64,000 nucleotides of DNA from Chara braunii (GCA_003427395.1 BFEA01000097.1:1886276-1950275), one strand, 5' to 3'. Positions 1 to 10,198 are shown, counted from the first letter of the stretch. The notes: generated by a model not told the origin, from the letters alone. Made by a program: numbers and translations.

Positions 1-166
1 GGGGGGTGCGAATGTCTGCCTCGGCTACGGAATGAGAATGAAGTTGGTTGGTTGAAAGGGGATGGTGAAGTATTCGCATGGTAGACATTCTCATTGCCTC
101 TCCCTGTCGAACCAGGGCTTCCACCGCAGTCGATTGTGGTGGTCCAATTCATAGAGCCTCTTCTTC

Positions 167-707
167 TTATCTACCCATACGGAGCAAAAGTTGGATAAGA
201 GGTCGGTGCATCGGCTCGTTTGCTAGCATGTGTCTGCGCTCCTGACAGACTGCTTGGGTGTTGGTTGTGATTAACTCCACTATTGATGTTCTTGCCTCCA
301 TGAGATCATATGTGTGTTGTTCGTGTTCATGTGCACAACGCATTTGCCATGCTGCCATTAAGACTAGCAGGTGTGTTGTGTTGAAAACAGTTGAACAAGT
401 TAACCATGAAGGGGGACAATTGGGCCGCATGTGGGAGGGTTTCCCCCAACAGAATGACTTTGGGCTCCCATGGCAGATGAGTGTCCATTAGGTAGTGCCA
501 CACCGCATCTCACCAGCCCCACAATTGGGCCACCATCAGACAGTCAAGAAGACAGTTTTCTGTGCCGGCCCTCTTCTTGGGGGAGGTCTGTCCACAGTTA
601 GTGCAGAGCGGGGACATCACCCCTTGGATCTCTAGTGTTGTCCTGGACGTGAGCCAATCTAGGGTGGGCAGGCACCTATGGATAATCTGCCATCGCAGGG
701 GCCTCAT
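167..707 (-). pseudogene. LINE (non-LTR retrotransposon) ORF2 C-terminal remnant
   Basis: Read on the minus strand, 707-510 resembles the zf-RVT segment that follows reverse transcriptase in plant LINEs: a W-x3-HRCLPT-x2-WL block, then a CxxC pair (CTNC), then a Cys and a final LW, in the order expected for that family. The minus frame at 430-167 continues with a W-Q-M-R-C segment like the arginine-rich tail that ends LINE ORF2 proteins. The two parts lie in different frames with a stop between them, and no catalytic RT core is present. I read it as a 5'-truncated dead LINE copy. The family assignment rests on motif recognition only. Confidence 0.55.
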
Positions 708-1169
708 TTATGGGCTTAATGCAAGAACAGTTGGACCATTTGATCCTCTGAAGATCATCGGATCCCGCGGATCCAGCGTGCTATAACAAACTGTTGATCT
801 GCACGGGCTTGTGTGCCAACATTAGCCATATTTCACTGTGTATTGCCAAACATGTAACTTTCGGGACCCACCCAGATCCCATTGCCATTCCAATGGATCG
901 AACAGAAGTTGGTTGATGGGAATAGACGGGTCGTACACGTACGGGTAATCTTTCTCCTCTTCGAGGACCCGAATTCTCGTGAGGGTTGTCTAAATTCTTT
1001 GGTGATCCAACTCCTCTGCTCGGAGAGTTTGGGCCACCGGTCACCTGGTGGCTGAGGTCTGTAAGCCTATGGGCCAAGCATGATTGTGCCAGACTGTTTC
1101 ATCGGACAATCGCCAACTCATCAGGAGGTCTAACCCCGACACTCTGCCTCGGATCTCTGTGTATCTGTG
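708..1169. other. Unassigned stretch between LINE remnant and direct repeat
   Basis: No credible gene is visible. The minus strand may hold further LINE-derived sequence, but I cannot identify a domain. The right part contains the hammerhead-like motif listed separately. Confidence 0.4.
1075..1125 (-). ncRNA. Hammerhead-ribozyme-like core motif
   Basis: On the minus strand the sequence reads CTGATGA (1124-1118), then a five-base arm GTTGG, a seven-base loop and a CCGAT arm, then GAAAC. These are the two conserved core boxes of a hammerhead around a stem II that pairs with two G-U wobbles. The segment after GAAAC is shared with 57226-57270. Stem I does not pair convincingly and the base before the expected cleavage triplet differs, so catalysis is doubtful. 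It may be a relic of a retroelement-borne ribozyme, or a chance match. Confidence 0.3.
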
Positions 1170-1720
1170 TGACACATGCCCAGTTGGGCAATGTGTATGG
1201 AGCCAAGGATCTGCAATATGACAAAAAGGATTGAATGGACAATGCAATGTCAGGGAAACATTAACAAGCAATGAACATCCCGATGCATACAAAATGGCAC
1301 AAAGTAGAGTAGTGGAAGACTTAAAGATAAGTCCTGACCTGACTAGGACTGACGCAACATCCCATCATGCACCACATATGTGAGAGAATGAGGGGGAACC
1401 TGCATACATAGAAGAAAGGTCCCTCCTCGACCACACACATGGGGCCCTGATGGGGGAGATACCACGGATGGGAGATGGGGGGAGACGCGAGACGAAGAAA
1501 AAGGCGAGGGACAAGACCAAGATTGTGATAGTGAAGTCCAAAAATAGGCCCTTGCCATATGTCCAATCAATGTCTGCCTCAAAAATGTCGGATCAGATCC
1601 CGGGCGCTATGCCTGCTGTAACCTCTCTCTCTATCTGAAGAAGAAGAAGAAAAAGAAGAAGAAGAGGGAAGGAGGAAGAAGGAGGAAGGAGAGGGATAAA
1701 GGAGGAGAAACTCAAGGAAG
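1170..1720 (+). repeat. Long direct repeat, left copy (LTR-like)
   Basis: It starts TGACACATG and contains the landmarks CCAGTTGGGCAATGT, GGACAATGCAAT, AAAATGGCACA, GAAAGGTCCCTCCT and GTCCAATCAATGTCTGCCTC, in the same order as the right copy. It ends in a (GAA)-rich purine tract. No coding potential was recognised. Confidence 0.65.
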
Positions 1721-1763
1721 GGGTAAGGGTTGAAAGAGCCAAGAGATGAGCAAGGAAGAAGAA

Positions 1764-2467
1764 GTGGTAGGATGGAGGCTCCAGGGTGAGTCGTCCTACC
1801 ACTCGCATGCATGGGTTTATACATATAAATTATTCCTACTACTCGTAGTAGGATGCTCCAGTGAGGGTCGTCCTATTACTTGTTCGAACTTAGTATGATA
1901 TTTCCTGAATGGTAGTGCAGTACTTCAGGGAGGGTCGCTCTACCACATGTTCGAGACTTGGACGACTAAGTGCTGAGAGGTGGTGGGGTGCTCCAATGTG
2001 AAGTTATCTTACTGCCTGGTAGTGCAGTATTTCAGGGAGGGTCGCTCTACTACCTGTCCGAGACTCGGACGACTAAGTGCTGAGAGGTGGTGGGGTGCTC
2101 CAATGTGAAGTTATCTTATTGCCTGGTACAAAAAAAGTGGTAGGATCAAGACTACAGTGCGAGTCGTCCTACCACTATGTACCTTTGTACATACAATGTT
2201 CAATACCGGACAGATAGTAAGATGCTCCAGTGTAAGTTATCATACTATTTGCCCCCATGTGCGTTGTTTGTAGGAATCACGTGCTTGAAATCGAACTGGT
2301 AACAGGAGGCTCCAGTGAGGGTCGTGCTATTACTTGTTTCATCTTAGTCCGATAAGTCTGGAAGGTAGTAGAGTACTCTAGTGAAGGTCGCTTTACTACT
2401 TGTTCAAGACTAGGACGACTAAGCGTTGAGGGGTGGTGGGGTGCTCCAATGTGAGTTACCCTACTAC
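1764..2467 (+). repeat. Hairpin array, block 1 (about 11 units)
   Basis: About eleven 34-39-nt units share a loop close to GCTCCAGTGTGAGTCGTC but have different arms that still pair. Examples: 1764-1772 GTGGTAGGA with 1794-1802 TCCTACCAC; 1845-1853 GTAGTAGGA with 1871-1879 TCCTATTAC; 1979-1988 GGTGGTGGGG with 2007-2016 TCTTACTGCC; 2364-2373 GGTAGTAGAG with 2391-2400 CTTTACTACT; 2433-2441 GTGGTGGGG with 2459-2467 CCCTACTAC. Other units lie at 1910-1945, 2018-2054, 2086-2123, 2137-2175, 2212-2250 and 2299-2333. Many differences between units are compensatory or give G-U pairs when read as + strand RNA. The function is unknown. Confidence 0.75.
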
Positions 2468-2479
2468 TTGTTTGAACTT

Positions 2480-3595
2480 GTGGTCTTCCTGGTGCCGAGC
2501 GCATCGGTCCCGCAGGGGACCCTCCCGGCCGCGTCACGCAAGATTTGTGGATATGACTTTTCATCCTTCTATCACGGTACAAACGGAACTTCTGTAGCCG
2601 CTCCGGCTCACAAACCCCTACGACATGATAAGGTCATACGAGGTACAACTTACCTCCACCTGCAGGAACTGAATCACCCACCGGCTCGAAGGTACGTAGA
2701 ACTCCTCGGTCCGTGTTTAAGGACAGGCAGGATAAAGGAACTTCGTCAGCATCCCGAACACAAAGGAACCCAGACGGCTCCAAAAATTGGTGTCACGCCT
2801 GGTTCGGAAAAAGACAAACTGATTAACAATAACAATAATAAAGATAAAATAATAACTACAAAAATATTAAGGGGAAAAACAAAAACGCACGGCGAGGGGG
2901 ACGAAAGGAAAGGAAATTACTAATACCGCCTTGGTCTCGCCGAGCTACCCCACGGGCAGCAAAACCATGGGCGATAGCCTTGCCAAACCCTCAACCTCGC
3001 GGTTCCTTCACGCTGCTCTCATGCCTTCCCGTCGTCGCTCGCTGCTCTCAACCCCTGAATCTCCGAGTTGAAAATCTGACATTGTAACCAATAGCGCTAG
3101 GCCTAAGGTTGAGCTTAGCCTTGTCGGGCACCTATATAAGTGGATACCACGAGGGTCTACTGAAACGCTCAACAACCACATCTCGGCCTATCAACTAATC
3201 TCACGACCATCAAGCTCCCGCACCTACCGCGCATCTATTCCCTTGCATACTCTAATCATTACTTATAAGCCACATTGTCGTCGATGTCGTCCTCGTACGA
3301 GCGCACATACCGTGGTCAAACGTATCAATCAGAGGACGTGTTGTAAATAAAAAAACAAAAGTTTGGCCGGCAACCACGCTGACCTTACAATCATCAACAA
3401 GAAAAAGATCACGCGGGTCTTAAGTCTTCGCACTCACACACTCTCTATTATAGTCAAACATTTGGTCAGCGTAAACAACAGAATCAGTCGTGACTCGTGC
3501 GGTGTATTCAGACTTTGAACAAGAATTATTTTTTGTCACTTGCAAAAAACAAAGGGGATACCCTTGTAAGGGTATTTGTGCTGATACTGGTACTG
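2480..3595. other. GC-richer insert between hairpin blocks, LTR-like promoter signs
   Basis: This segment interrupts the hairpin array and differs from it in composition. It contains TGTCACGCC near 2791, a TATA-like CTATATAAG near 3131, and short C-rich runs after it, as in an LTR promoter region. No terminal repeats or target-site duplication could be fixed. The 165-codon frame at 2426-2923 resembles no protein I know and is probably spurious. Confidence 0.3.
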
Positions 3596-3599
3596 AAAG

Positions 3600-4241
3600 A
3601 GTGGTAGGATGCTTCAGAACACGCTATCCTACTACTCGTATGACATAAAGTTATATGTACATTATGTAGTATTGGGCAAGAGGGATGAGGACTCCGGTGT
3701 GAGTCATTATATCATTTGTCTGTGTGCAAGATCGTTTATATATATTCGTTAAAATATGTAGACTGATAATCGTATAGTAGGCGGATAGCTGAATGTCTCC
3801 AGTGTGAGTCATTCCACTGCTCGCCTACATGTCAAACTGTTGATAGGAGACTCCATTGTGGGTCGCCCTAATTACTTGTTTGGCCTAGTTTGATTAGCAT
3901 TAAAGGAGAGTAGGAATCATGAAAATTGACGAGTAGTTGGATACTCCAGCATGAGTCATCTGACTACTTGTTTGAACGTCGATTGTCTGGTATTGAGCAA
4001 GTGGTAGATCGGGTCCAGTGCAAGTCAATCTACTACTTGTGTATGCCCATACTATAAAAAGCGATAGAACGAGAGAAAAATACTTCAATGTTAATATTTT
4101 CTCTACTTGTGTGATGATAGGTTGATCGGATTCATAAAGCAACAGGATAGAGACTCCAGTGTGAGTCGTCGTACTCCCCGATTGAATTCATATTTACTAA
4201 TAAAAATAAGGATAAAGGCTCTAGTGAGAGTCTTCATACTT
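3600..4241 (+). repeat. Hairpin array, block 2 (about 9 units)
   Basis: The same unit as in block 1. The clearest examples pair over 11 bases: 3600-3610 with 3626-3636, 3932-3942 with 3958-3968, and 3999-4009 with 4028-4038. The unit at 3777-3828 has a perfect 7-base outer arm (GTAGGCG/CGCCTAC) plus GAATG/CATTC inside it. Units near 3682-3714 and 4144-4176 keep a perfect GACTC/GAGTC inner stem around CAGTGT or CGGTGT. Others lie near 3842-3874, 4072-4104 and 4207-4241 and are more decayed. Confidence 0.7.
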
Positions 4242-4890
4242 ACATTTAGTCTGATTAGGCTATAGTCCTCTGTTAGATTTGAAGTTCAAAATCTTCAGAT
4301 TAAACTTCGGATGGGGTCATATCAATAGCGAAGGGGTGTTGAGACCGTGTTGACATGTGTATAATTGCAAGTCGTTTTAATCAAGATGACTCATTATGAG
4401 TCTATACGAGACCACATGTTGTTGCCTTATGGTAACAGGTTGGTTCGCTAACTCAACCCTCACTCACCCTCTACACCCATACTTTGCATCAACCTCTGCA
4501 TTAAAAGGCATTTTTGATTTTCGGGTCATTGTCGAAGGGGTCTGTGTTTGGTCAAAAATTGTCATTCAATGACTAAAATCATATGAGACCAAATAACTAA
4601 CTCGAAAAGGGTATGTCTATCTGAGAGGTTTGGAAGTGTAAGCGTAATGTGGGTGAAAGTGAATAAATGGTTGACTCTATTAGAATTGTATAATAGATTT
4701 GGTTTTGTTTGCATGTCAATAAAACGACCAACCATATTATTCACGCAACTCCCATTGACAAACTTATGCCTACTTGAGCCTTGACTCAGACACTTCATCG
4801 ACGCTTAACCTTTGTACGTTTGGTTCGGATATCCGACTTTACTCTTACTAGATGTTAAACGGATTAGGATAATTGGCAAGGCCAAGAGTC
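4242..4890. other. AT-rich tail of the hairpin element, no gene seen
   Basis: No coding signal, RNA gene or clear repeat was recognised between the second hairpin block and the right direct repeat. Confidence 0.4.
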
Positions 4891-5364
4891 TGATACATGT
4901 CCAGTTGGGCAATGTATGTAGAGCCAAGGATCCGCAATGTGACGAAAAAGACTGAAATTCACTTAATGGACAATGCAATATAAGTGGGACATCAACAGGC
5001 AATGCATATCCTGATACATATAAAATGGCACATAGTAGCACAGTGGAAAACTTTAAGACAAATCTTGACTTGACTGGGACTGACGCGATGCCCCATCATT
5101 CATCAGACATGTGAGACAGGAGGAGGGACCACACACACAGAAGAAAGGTCCCTCCTTGGTATACGCACATGGGGAGATACCACAGATGAGAGATGGGGGG
5201 AAGAGGATGGACGAAGAGGGAGGCGAAGGAGAAAACCAAAATCGCAATAGCGAAGTAAAAAAATACTCCTTTGCCGATGTCCAATCAATGTCTGCCTCAA
5301 GAATGTTGGATCAGATCCTGGGCCTTCTGCCCATAGTAACCTTTGTCTGTATCCTCTAGTTGTA

Positions 5365-5412
<48 letters not shown>

Positions 5413-5480
5413 TCTGATGAAAACGAAGAAGAAAAAGAAGGAGAGGAAGACGGAGGAGGAAGAGAGGGAGGCTGGCGAAG
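4891..5480 (+). repeat. Long direct repeat, right copy (LTR-like)
   Basis: It starts TGATACATG and follows the left copy landmark by landmark, including GTCCAATCAATGTCTGCCTCAA near 5279. It carries a (CT)n tract at about 5367-5409 where the left copy has a short one, then the same GAA-rich purine tail. Confidence 0.65.
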
Positions 5481-6089
5481 AAGAAAATGTCGCCTCCCTT
5501 GCTCCCTCACCTGCAGGTGCTATGCCGAATGGACCGTCGTTCTGTGTCGTCGTGTGCAGGTACCGCGTTCATGGGGAGTCCCAACTATGGCGCTAGGTAA
5601 GCCCCTTCATCGCAGGTATGGCCTCCGCCCCTCTGCCTTCCGGTGCTCAGCCTCCAACTCAGGAGCACAGCACTAAACAGTGCAGCGCTGAATCCAGCAG
5701 CATGTCACTCAAGAAGTGAGCTACTCCAACTGTGTTCAACCCAGCCTCAGCCTAGCTATAAGTACCGCTGGGCCTGTTGGGCGTCCGCAGGTACTGGCAT
5801 CAAAACGACCTACTTGGTTTGGTCCCCTACCGGATGTCCTGATCGCGTTGCTGATGCAGTGAGGCGCCAAAACGCACCTGGCCTAAAAAAGGCCTCGTCC
5901 CTGTGTATCGGGCCCAAGGCGTCGCCTTGGGACCTTCAATCCGAAACGACGTCCGAACAGACAACTGTTGGTACCTGGGGCCAAAAGGTCGTCGTGGGCC
6001 TCCAGGGTATGCACTGGATGGCACACGGCCTGGGGGCCCCTTAGCAACCGTCGGGCCCTTCAAACGGGCCCCGTATGCAGGCACAACAT
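5481..6089. other. Unassigned stretch, no gene seen
   Basis: Open frames here are short, overlap on both strands and show no recognisable domain. The right edge abuts TGTAACACCCC at about 6089, a sequence typical of plant gypsy LTR ends. Confidence 0.35.
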
Positions 6090-6334
6090 GTAACACCCCC
6101 CCCTCCTTATGAAGTCAAGTCGGGACGTGGGCGAAGCTGGCGATCTGAAGGTGGAACATGGACGCGAGCGCGACGTGGAGCCGAAGATGTCGACTTGCCT
6201 TGCAACTTGCGTTCGTAGCGAGCGAAAATATTCAGAGTTGTTGCTTGAAGTTTCACACGGGTCAACCAACGGTCAGCTTTATGGGTGCCGTACACAAAAT
6301 GTACTAAGTACTCGGTCGGCCTGTTGCCATAGCG

Positions 6335-6643
6335 TCACGGGGAGATGATGTCGCCGACATCTTGAAAACCGTCCATAGAGGGTGGGTCTTGTGATCGTCG
6401 TCCGGGGAAGTCGTAATGTTCCGCTGGTGTGTAAAGAGCCAACTTGGAGCAGTGAAAGACCGGGTAGACGGGCAAGTGGGCGGGCACCTGAATGATAAAT
6501 GAAGATCCTTCGGGTGCATCCCCAGTGGGTGCCACGATCCGCCAGGTCCGCATCCATTCGGGAGAAGCTTGCGAGAGATGTCTTGTTCGAGGTTGAATTC
6601 CGCAGCAGAAACCAATACAAGGTCGCCGGTCCAGAATGGACAA
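6335..6643 (-). pseudogene. Gypsy integrase C-terminal fragment
   Basis: The minus frame contains PVFHCSKL followed by FPGR and a PP pair, matching the conserved patch after the integrase core of Ty3/gypsy elements (usually HPVFHVSxL). The preceding frame has DISRKLLPNGCGPG-like sequence. The core catalytic triad is absent, so this is only a tail. Confidence 0.6.
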
Positions 6644-6965
6644 GGAAGATGCTGGCGATTAGCCTGTTGGCTGGTGTGTTACTGCGTCTTTGCCATCAAA
6701 GTCAAGAAACGAACGAACATTCGTGACGTTTCATCCGTGACGAACGAACGAACATCCGTGACATCCGTGACATTTCGGGAGGAGCTTGCAAGAGATGTCT
6801 TGTTAGAGGTTGAATTCCGCAGCAGAAACCAATACAAGGTCGCCGATCCAGAATGGACAAGGAAGACGTTGGTGATTAGCCTGTTGGCTAGTGTGTTACT
6901 GCGTCTTTGCCATCAAAGCCAAGAAACGAACGAACATTCGTGACGTTTCATCCGTGATGTTTCGC
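6561..6965. repeat. Tandem duplication of about 215 bp
   Basis: 6561-6741 recurs at 6780-6960 with few changes. Each copy ends with AAGAAACGAACGAACATTCG, which occurs a third time at about 7040. It sits inside the gypsy remnant between the RT and integrase fragments, and may mark the deletion junction. Confidence 0.7.
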
Positions 6966-6979
6966 TGGCGAAAGCTTGG

Positions 6980-7435
6980 TCAAGTGGGTCGCGATCTTCG
7001 AGTATCCCTTGATAAAACGTTGATAGTAGCCGGCAAAGCCAAGAAACGAACGAACATTCGTGACGTTTCGCTACTCCGACCACTCTTGGATGGCTTGAAT
7101 CTTCTCCGACAACGGACTGATGCCCTCCGGTGTGACAAAATGGTCCAAGTATTCCAACTCTTGCAAGACAAATTCGCAGTTGTCACAGTTGGCGTTGTAC
7201 TTGGGAGGCAGAGCATCTCCAACACTCGTCGAAGGTGCTCAAGATGATCCTCCAAGGTCCGGCTATAAACGAGGATATCGTCTAAGCAGACCAGCACGAA
7301 CCGGTCCAACATCACACGAAACTCATTGGTCGTTGCCGCTTGAAAGGTCGTCGGGGCATTCGTAAGGCCAAACGGCATGACCACCCACTCAAAATGTCCG
7401 TACCGCATTTTTGAACGTGGATTTATAGTGATCAT
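6980..7435 (-). pseudogene. Gypsy reverse transcriptase palm fragment
   Basis: The minus frame reads GHFEWVVMPFGLTNAPTTFQ and then CLDDILVYSRT, the RT palm and the catalytic double aspartate of Ty3/gypsy elements. The usual residue before LDD is Tyr and is Cys here. The similarity fades after about residue 75, where a frameshift follows. Confidence 0.75.
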
Positions 7436-8228
7436 TCGGGCGTATCGAAATCTGATGATAGCCCGACTTCAAGTCCAACTTGGAAAAGTACTTCGCGCTG
7501 CCCAATCGCTCAAGGAGATCGTCAATACGAGGAAGAGGCCCCGCATTCTTGACGGTTTGTGCGTTGAGCTTGTGGTAATCGATGCACACCACTTGGCACC
7601 GGATCGAATGGTGTGGAAGAGGAATAGTACACGACACTTCGGCGCCGAAGGCGTCACAGACTTTGAGAGTCCGCGGGTGGAAGTTGACCGTGTGATGCGC
7701 ACTTGCAAGCCAAGACATTCCCAAAATGATATCGAAGTTCGTACCCAAAATGTGGAATGTCACCGGTTCACATGCATGAGGTGCGAAATACACTGGGACG
7801 GCCTCGATATAGCGGTCAAGAAGTTGTTGTGTTTTTTTGTCCGCCAACTTGACCGTCATTGGGTTTTCCTTCCTCCAAACTTGTGAGCCAAGGCCAACCC
7901 TTTGCATAAAGGCTTGGCTCATGAAATTGCGAGTAGCGCCGCTATCCAACAAAGCGTTGCAGGACGCTTGCCCAACTAGGACGCGAACATAGAAGAGCGG
8001 TGCATTATTGTCATTATACCGCTGCTTGCGAAACTCGTGGGCCACGTTGGTAACATATGCAAGGATGTACCCCTCCGCAGCTTCGTCATCCGTCGGTGAA
8101 GTTGGTAGTGCATAAAAATATAAGTATGTGTGAAGATGAGCGCATAGTGATGCGCATTGCGGTCCCGACAAGCGGTCCGTGGTTGGGAGAGGAAGCCATG
8201 TGAAATCCTTGGACGTGAGCGGGTCCAA
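7389..8228 (-). pseudogene. Gypsy protease joined to partial RT
   Basis: A 279-codon frame. Residues 95-99 are DSGAT, the aspartic-protease active site, and residues 166-174 are DIILGMSWL, the usual second protease motif. At about residue 212 it passes straight into CIDYHKLNAQTVKN and FSKLDLKSGYHQI, the RT segment holding the first catalytic Asp (residue 252). The normal linker and RT N-terminus are missing, so an in-frame deletion has fused protease to mid-RT. The frame ends near residue 279 and RT continues in another frame. Confidence 0.8.
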
Positions 8229-8536
8229 TACCTCTATGTTGAACTCGAGCGCCGAATCCCGTGAAGAACCACTTTAAGATGATAAGTCGTCGCTGTCAAA
8301 CGGAGAAGATAATACCGCACACACGTCTTGTCCTTGAGCATGAGTACCCAGCATAGGAGTGAGTCGGACAGCATTGTCCTCATAAGAATATAAGATGGGA
8401 GGACTATCGACTTCTGCATGTGCCTCCGAACGAAGGGCGGTCGCACTCGTAGCAACCGGTTTCGAAGGCGTCGAGAGTGTCGACGACTCTCTTCCAGCGG
8501 TGCTCAGTTTCCCGATTTTCTCTTGCCTTTCAAAGG

Positions 8537-8578
8537 ACAACCCACTGTTTCGTGGAGATCGTTGTGGCACCACAAACA
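8537..8578 (-). pseudogene. gag zinc knuckle (CCHC)
   Basis: The minus frame gives CLWCHNDLHETVGC, an exact C-x2-C-x4-H-x4-C nucleocapsid knuckle. It lies just upstream of the protease as in gypsy gag-pol. The flanking gag sequence is decayed and no full gag frame remains. Confidence 0.65.
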
Positions 8579-8600
8579 ATAGCGGAATCTCGTGCGTAGC

Positions 8601-9685
8601 TTGTATACGTGTTCCAAGAGACCATAGTGGTTTCATGGGTCTTGAGCTGCTGCGCCGAGCCCGGGTTTTGACGTGGTGTTTGTCTTCGATTTGCCTCGTC
8701 CTCGACCTCTGTCGGGGCGGCCACCATCTCGGGCGGCTGCGAGTCTGTCCCCCTCATTGGCAGATGCAGCCTCGCTTGAAGGGCCAATCGACATTGTTGT
8801 TGCAACCACGGTCACTTTCGGCCGATGTTGTCCTCTGCTCGGGCTTGCCGCAGGCGAACGGTTGAGGTTTTTGGCCTCTGTGTTCTGGGCTTGTACCTCC
8901 AGGAGCTATGTCATATCGCAGGAAGCCACGAGAGGTATAGCTCGCACGCACGGTCGGAGTGGTATCTCCACTGACTAAAACACAACAGTTTAATCATGTG
9001 TGACATGACCGGGAGGTCCTACGCTCGCTGTAGGATGTAGGACCGTTGTGGCGTCGTTGTCAGGGATCTTGCTTTCCAACCAAGGTCCTCAGTGAACAAA
9101 CTTGGGTATGGTAAGATGATGATCACGACAAAACGACAACCTTTAGATAAGCTAATATAGCTTGTGACATATGAGTTGTATTTTTGTTGGTTAAACACTA
9201 AGTATGTTACATGCAGGAGGGTGAAGTCACATCGGGCAAAGGACCTCACAAAAATAAGTCTCTCACTCCACTCGAACCTGGGCAAATCACTCCGCACATT
9301 TCCAGTAGTCAAACATGTCGGTCTTTAACGGCTGGACTTCACGCTCAACATCCCAACAAGCAAATGATGTGTGCTACGAGGCATGGATATTTCTCTTTTT
9401 TGTGACTCCTGCCAACCCCTGAGAGTTGAAGATACTCTACACATCTGATGGGAATGCCCCTCTCCTTCCTCGTTCTGGTGTTGGTGGAAGGATATATAGA
9501 CAACATTCTACCCATCAGATTCACCCACGCAAGTATCGTGCAAAGAGACTGATTTATCTTACTCCTTTAAACCACCAGTACTTTGCCTAGCTATCAGCCG
9601 TGGGAAAAAGTAGAGTAGAAATGTTTATAGTCGGGTGAATTAGGGCGCTCCTGTAGTAGCCCTACGTTTCCTTAAATCGTGGTGC
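8601..9685. other. Unassigned stretch, possibly decayed gag or LTR
   Basis: Open frames of 60-156 codons on both strands carry no domain I recognise. By position, part of it may be the 5' region of the minus-strand gypsy remnant. Confidence 0.3.
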
Positions 9686-9689
9686 GTTA

Positions 9690-9880
9690 AGAGGCACGAC
9701 TTAGGAAGTATTGGTGGTTTAAAGGGATCACTAGGGTTGTTCGCCCCACAAAAGTGTCTAGAGTATTGGCGATTTGGATATTGTGGAAAAAACGCAATGC
9801 TCTACGTTTTGAAGGGAGCACGAGCAACCTCTCTTCTCTTAAGTACCTTATGATCTCCGAGCTCAAGCTCACAATTTGCA
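9690..9880 (+). pseudogene. LINE ORF2 tail remnant
   Basis: The + frame around 9754 reads SRVLAIWILWKKRNALRFEG, the W-x2-W-K-x-RN pattern that closes many plant LINE ORF2 proteins. It is cut off abruptly at about 9886 where LTR-like sequence begins, so the chromovirus may have inserted into it. Confidence 0.5.
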
Positions 9881-9885
9881 GCGGA

Positions 9886-10198
9886 CCTCTATCTGCCTTG
9901 TCGTATAGTCAGGGCCTATTAGGCTACTTGCCTGTTCGACCTGTGAGACCACGTTGTGGCCTGACCCCACAGGCCGTGTGTTGTTTCAGTCCAATCCAGT
10001 CCTGCCCAGTACCACTGTCGGTACCAGTCCAGTCAGTCCGCTGGGGGTATACCCCAACTGCAGTCTGTTTTCATTTCATCCTTCATTCCGCACTTTTTGG
10101 AGTACGTGCGTGTTGAGTCTGCGTCGGAGTTGCGTTGTCCCTTCCAACTCAATCTCCATCTCCTCTTTCATCAACCCTCCGTGTCCATCCTGACGGAA
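9886..10198 (+). repeat. LTR-like repeat, left copy
   Basis: It starts CTCTATCTGCC and ends TGTCCATCCTGACGGA. Shared landmarks with the right copy are GTGGCCTGACCCCAC, GGCCGTGTGTTGTTTCAGTCC, GGGGGTATACCCCAACTGCAG and CATTCC-CACxTTTT-GAGTACGT. Exact termini and TG..CA ends are not clear. Confidence 0.6.

Larger units (their letters stand above)
1170..5480 (+). mobile_element. Non-coding LTR-flanked element carrying hairpin arrays
   Basis: Two direct repeats (about 1170-1720 and 4891-5480) both begin TGAYACATGYCCAGTTGGGC and stay alignable for about 470 bases to a GAA-rich tail. Between them are two blocks of short hairpins and a GC-richer insert, with no ORF resembling gag or pol. The layout fits a non-autonomous LTR element (LARD, TRIM or retrozyme type). 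I did not find a clear tRNA primer site or polypurine tract, and the right ends of the repeats are blurred by simple sequence. The repeats differ at roughly one base in five, so the copy is old. Confidence 0.5.
6090..8600 (-). mobile_element. Deleted Ty3/gypsy retrotransposon
   Basis: Read on the minus strand the parts come in the usual order: gag zinc knuckle (8578-8537), aspartic protease (DSGAT at 7946-7932), reverse transcriptase (about 7595-7200), then the end of integrase (about 6643-6335). Two large pieces are missing: the N-terminal fingers of RT, and RNase H with most of integrase. Frames are broken, so it cannot be autonomous. The left edge GGTGTTACA (minus strand, near 6090) may be an LTR end. 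I could not define the LTR at the right side. Confidence 0.7.

Noticed and set aside
2426-2923. 165-codon frame in the hairpin element
   Set aside because: Starts inside a hairpin unit and shows no similarity to gag, pol or any known family.
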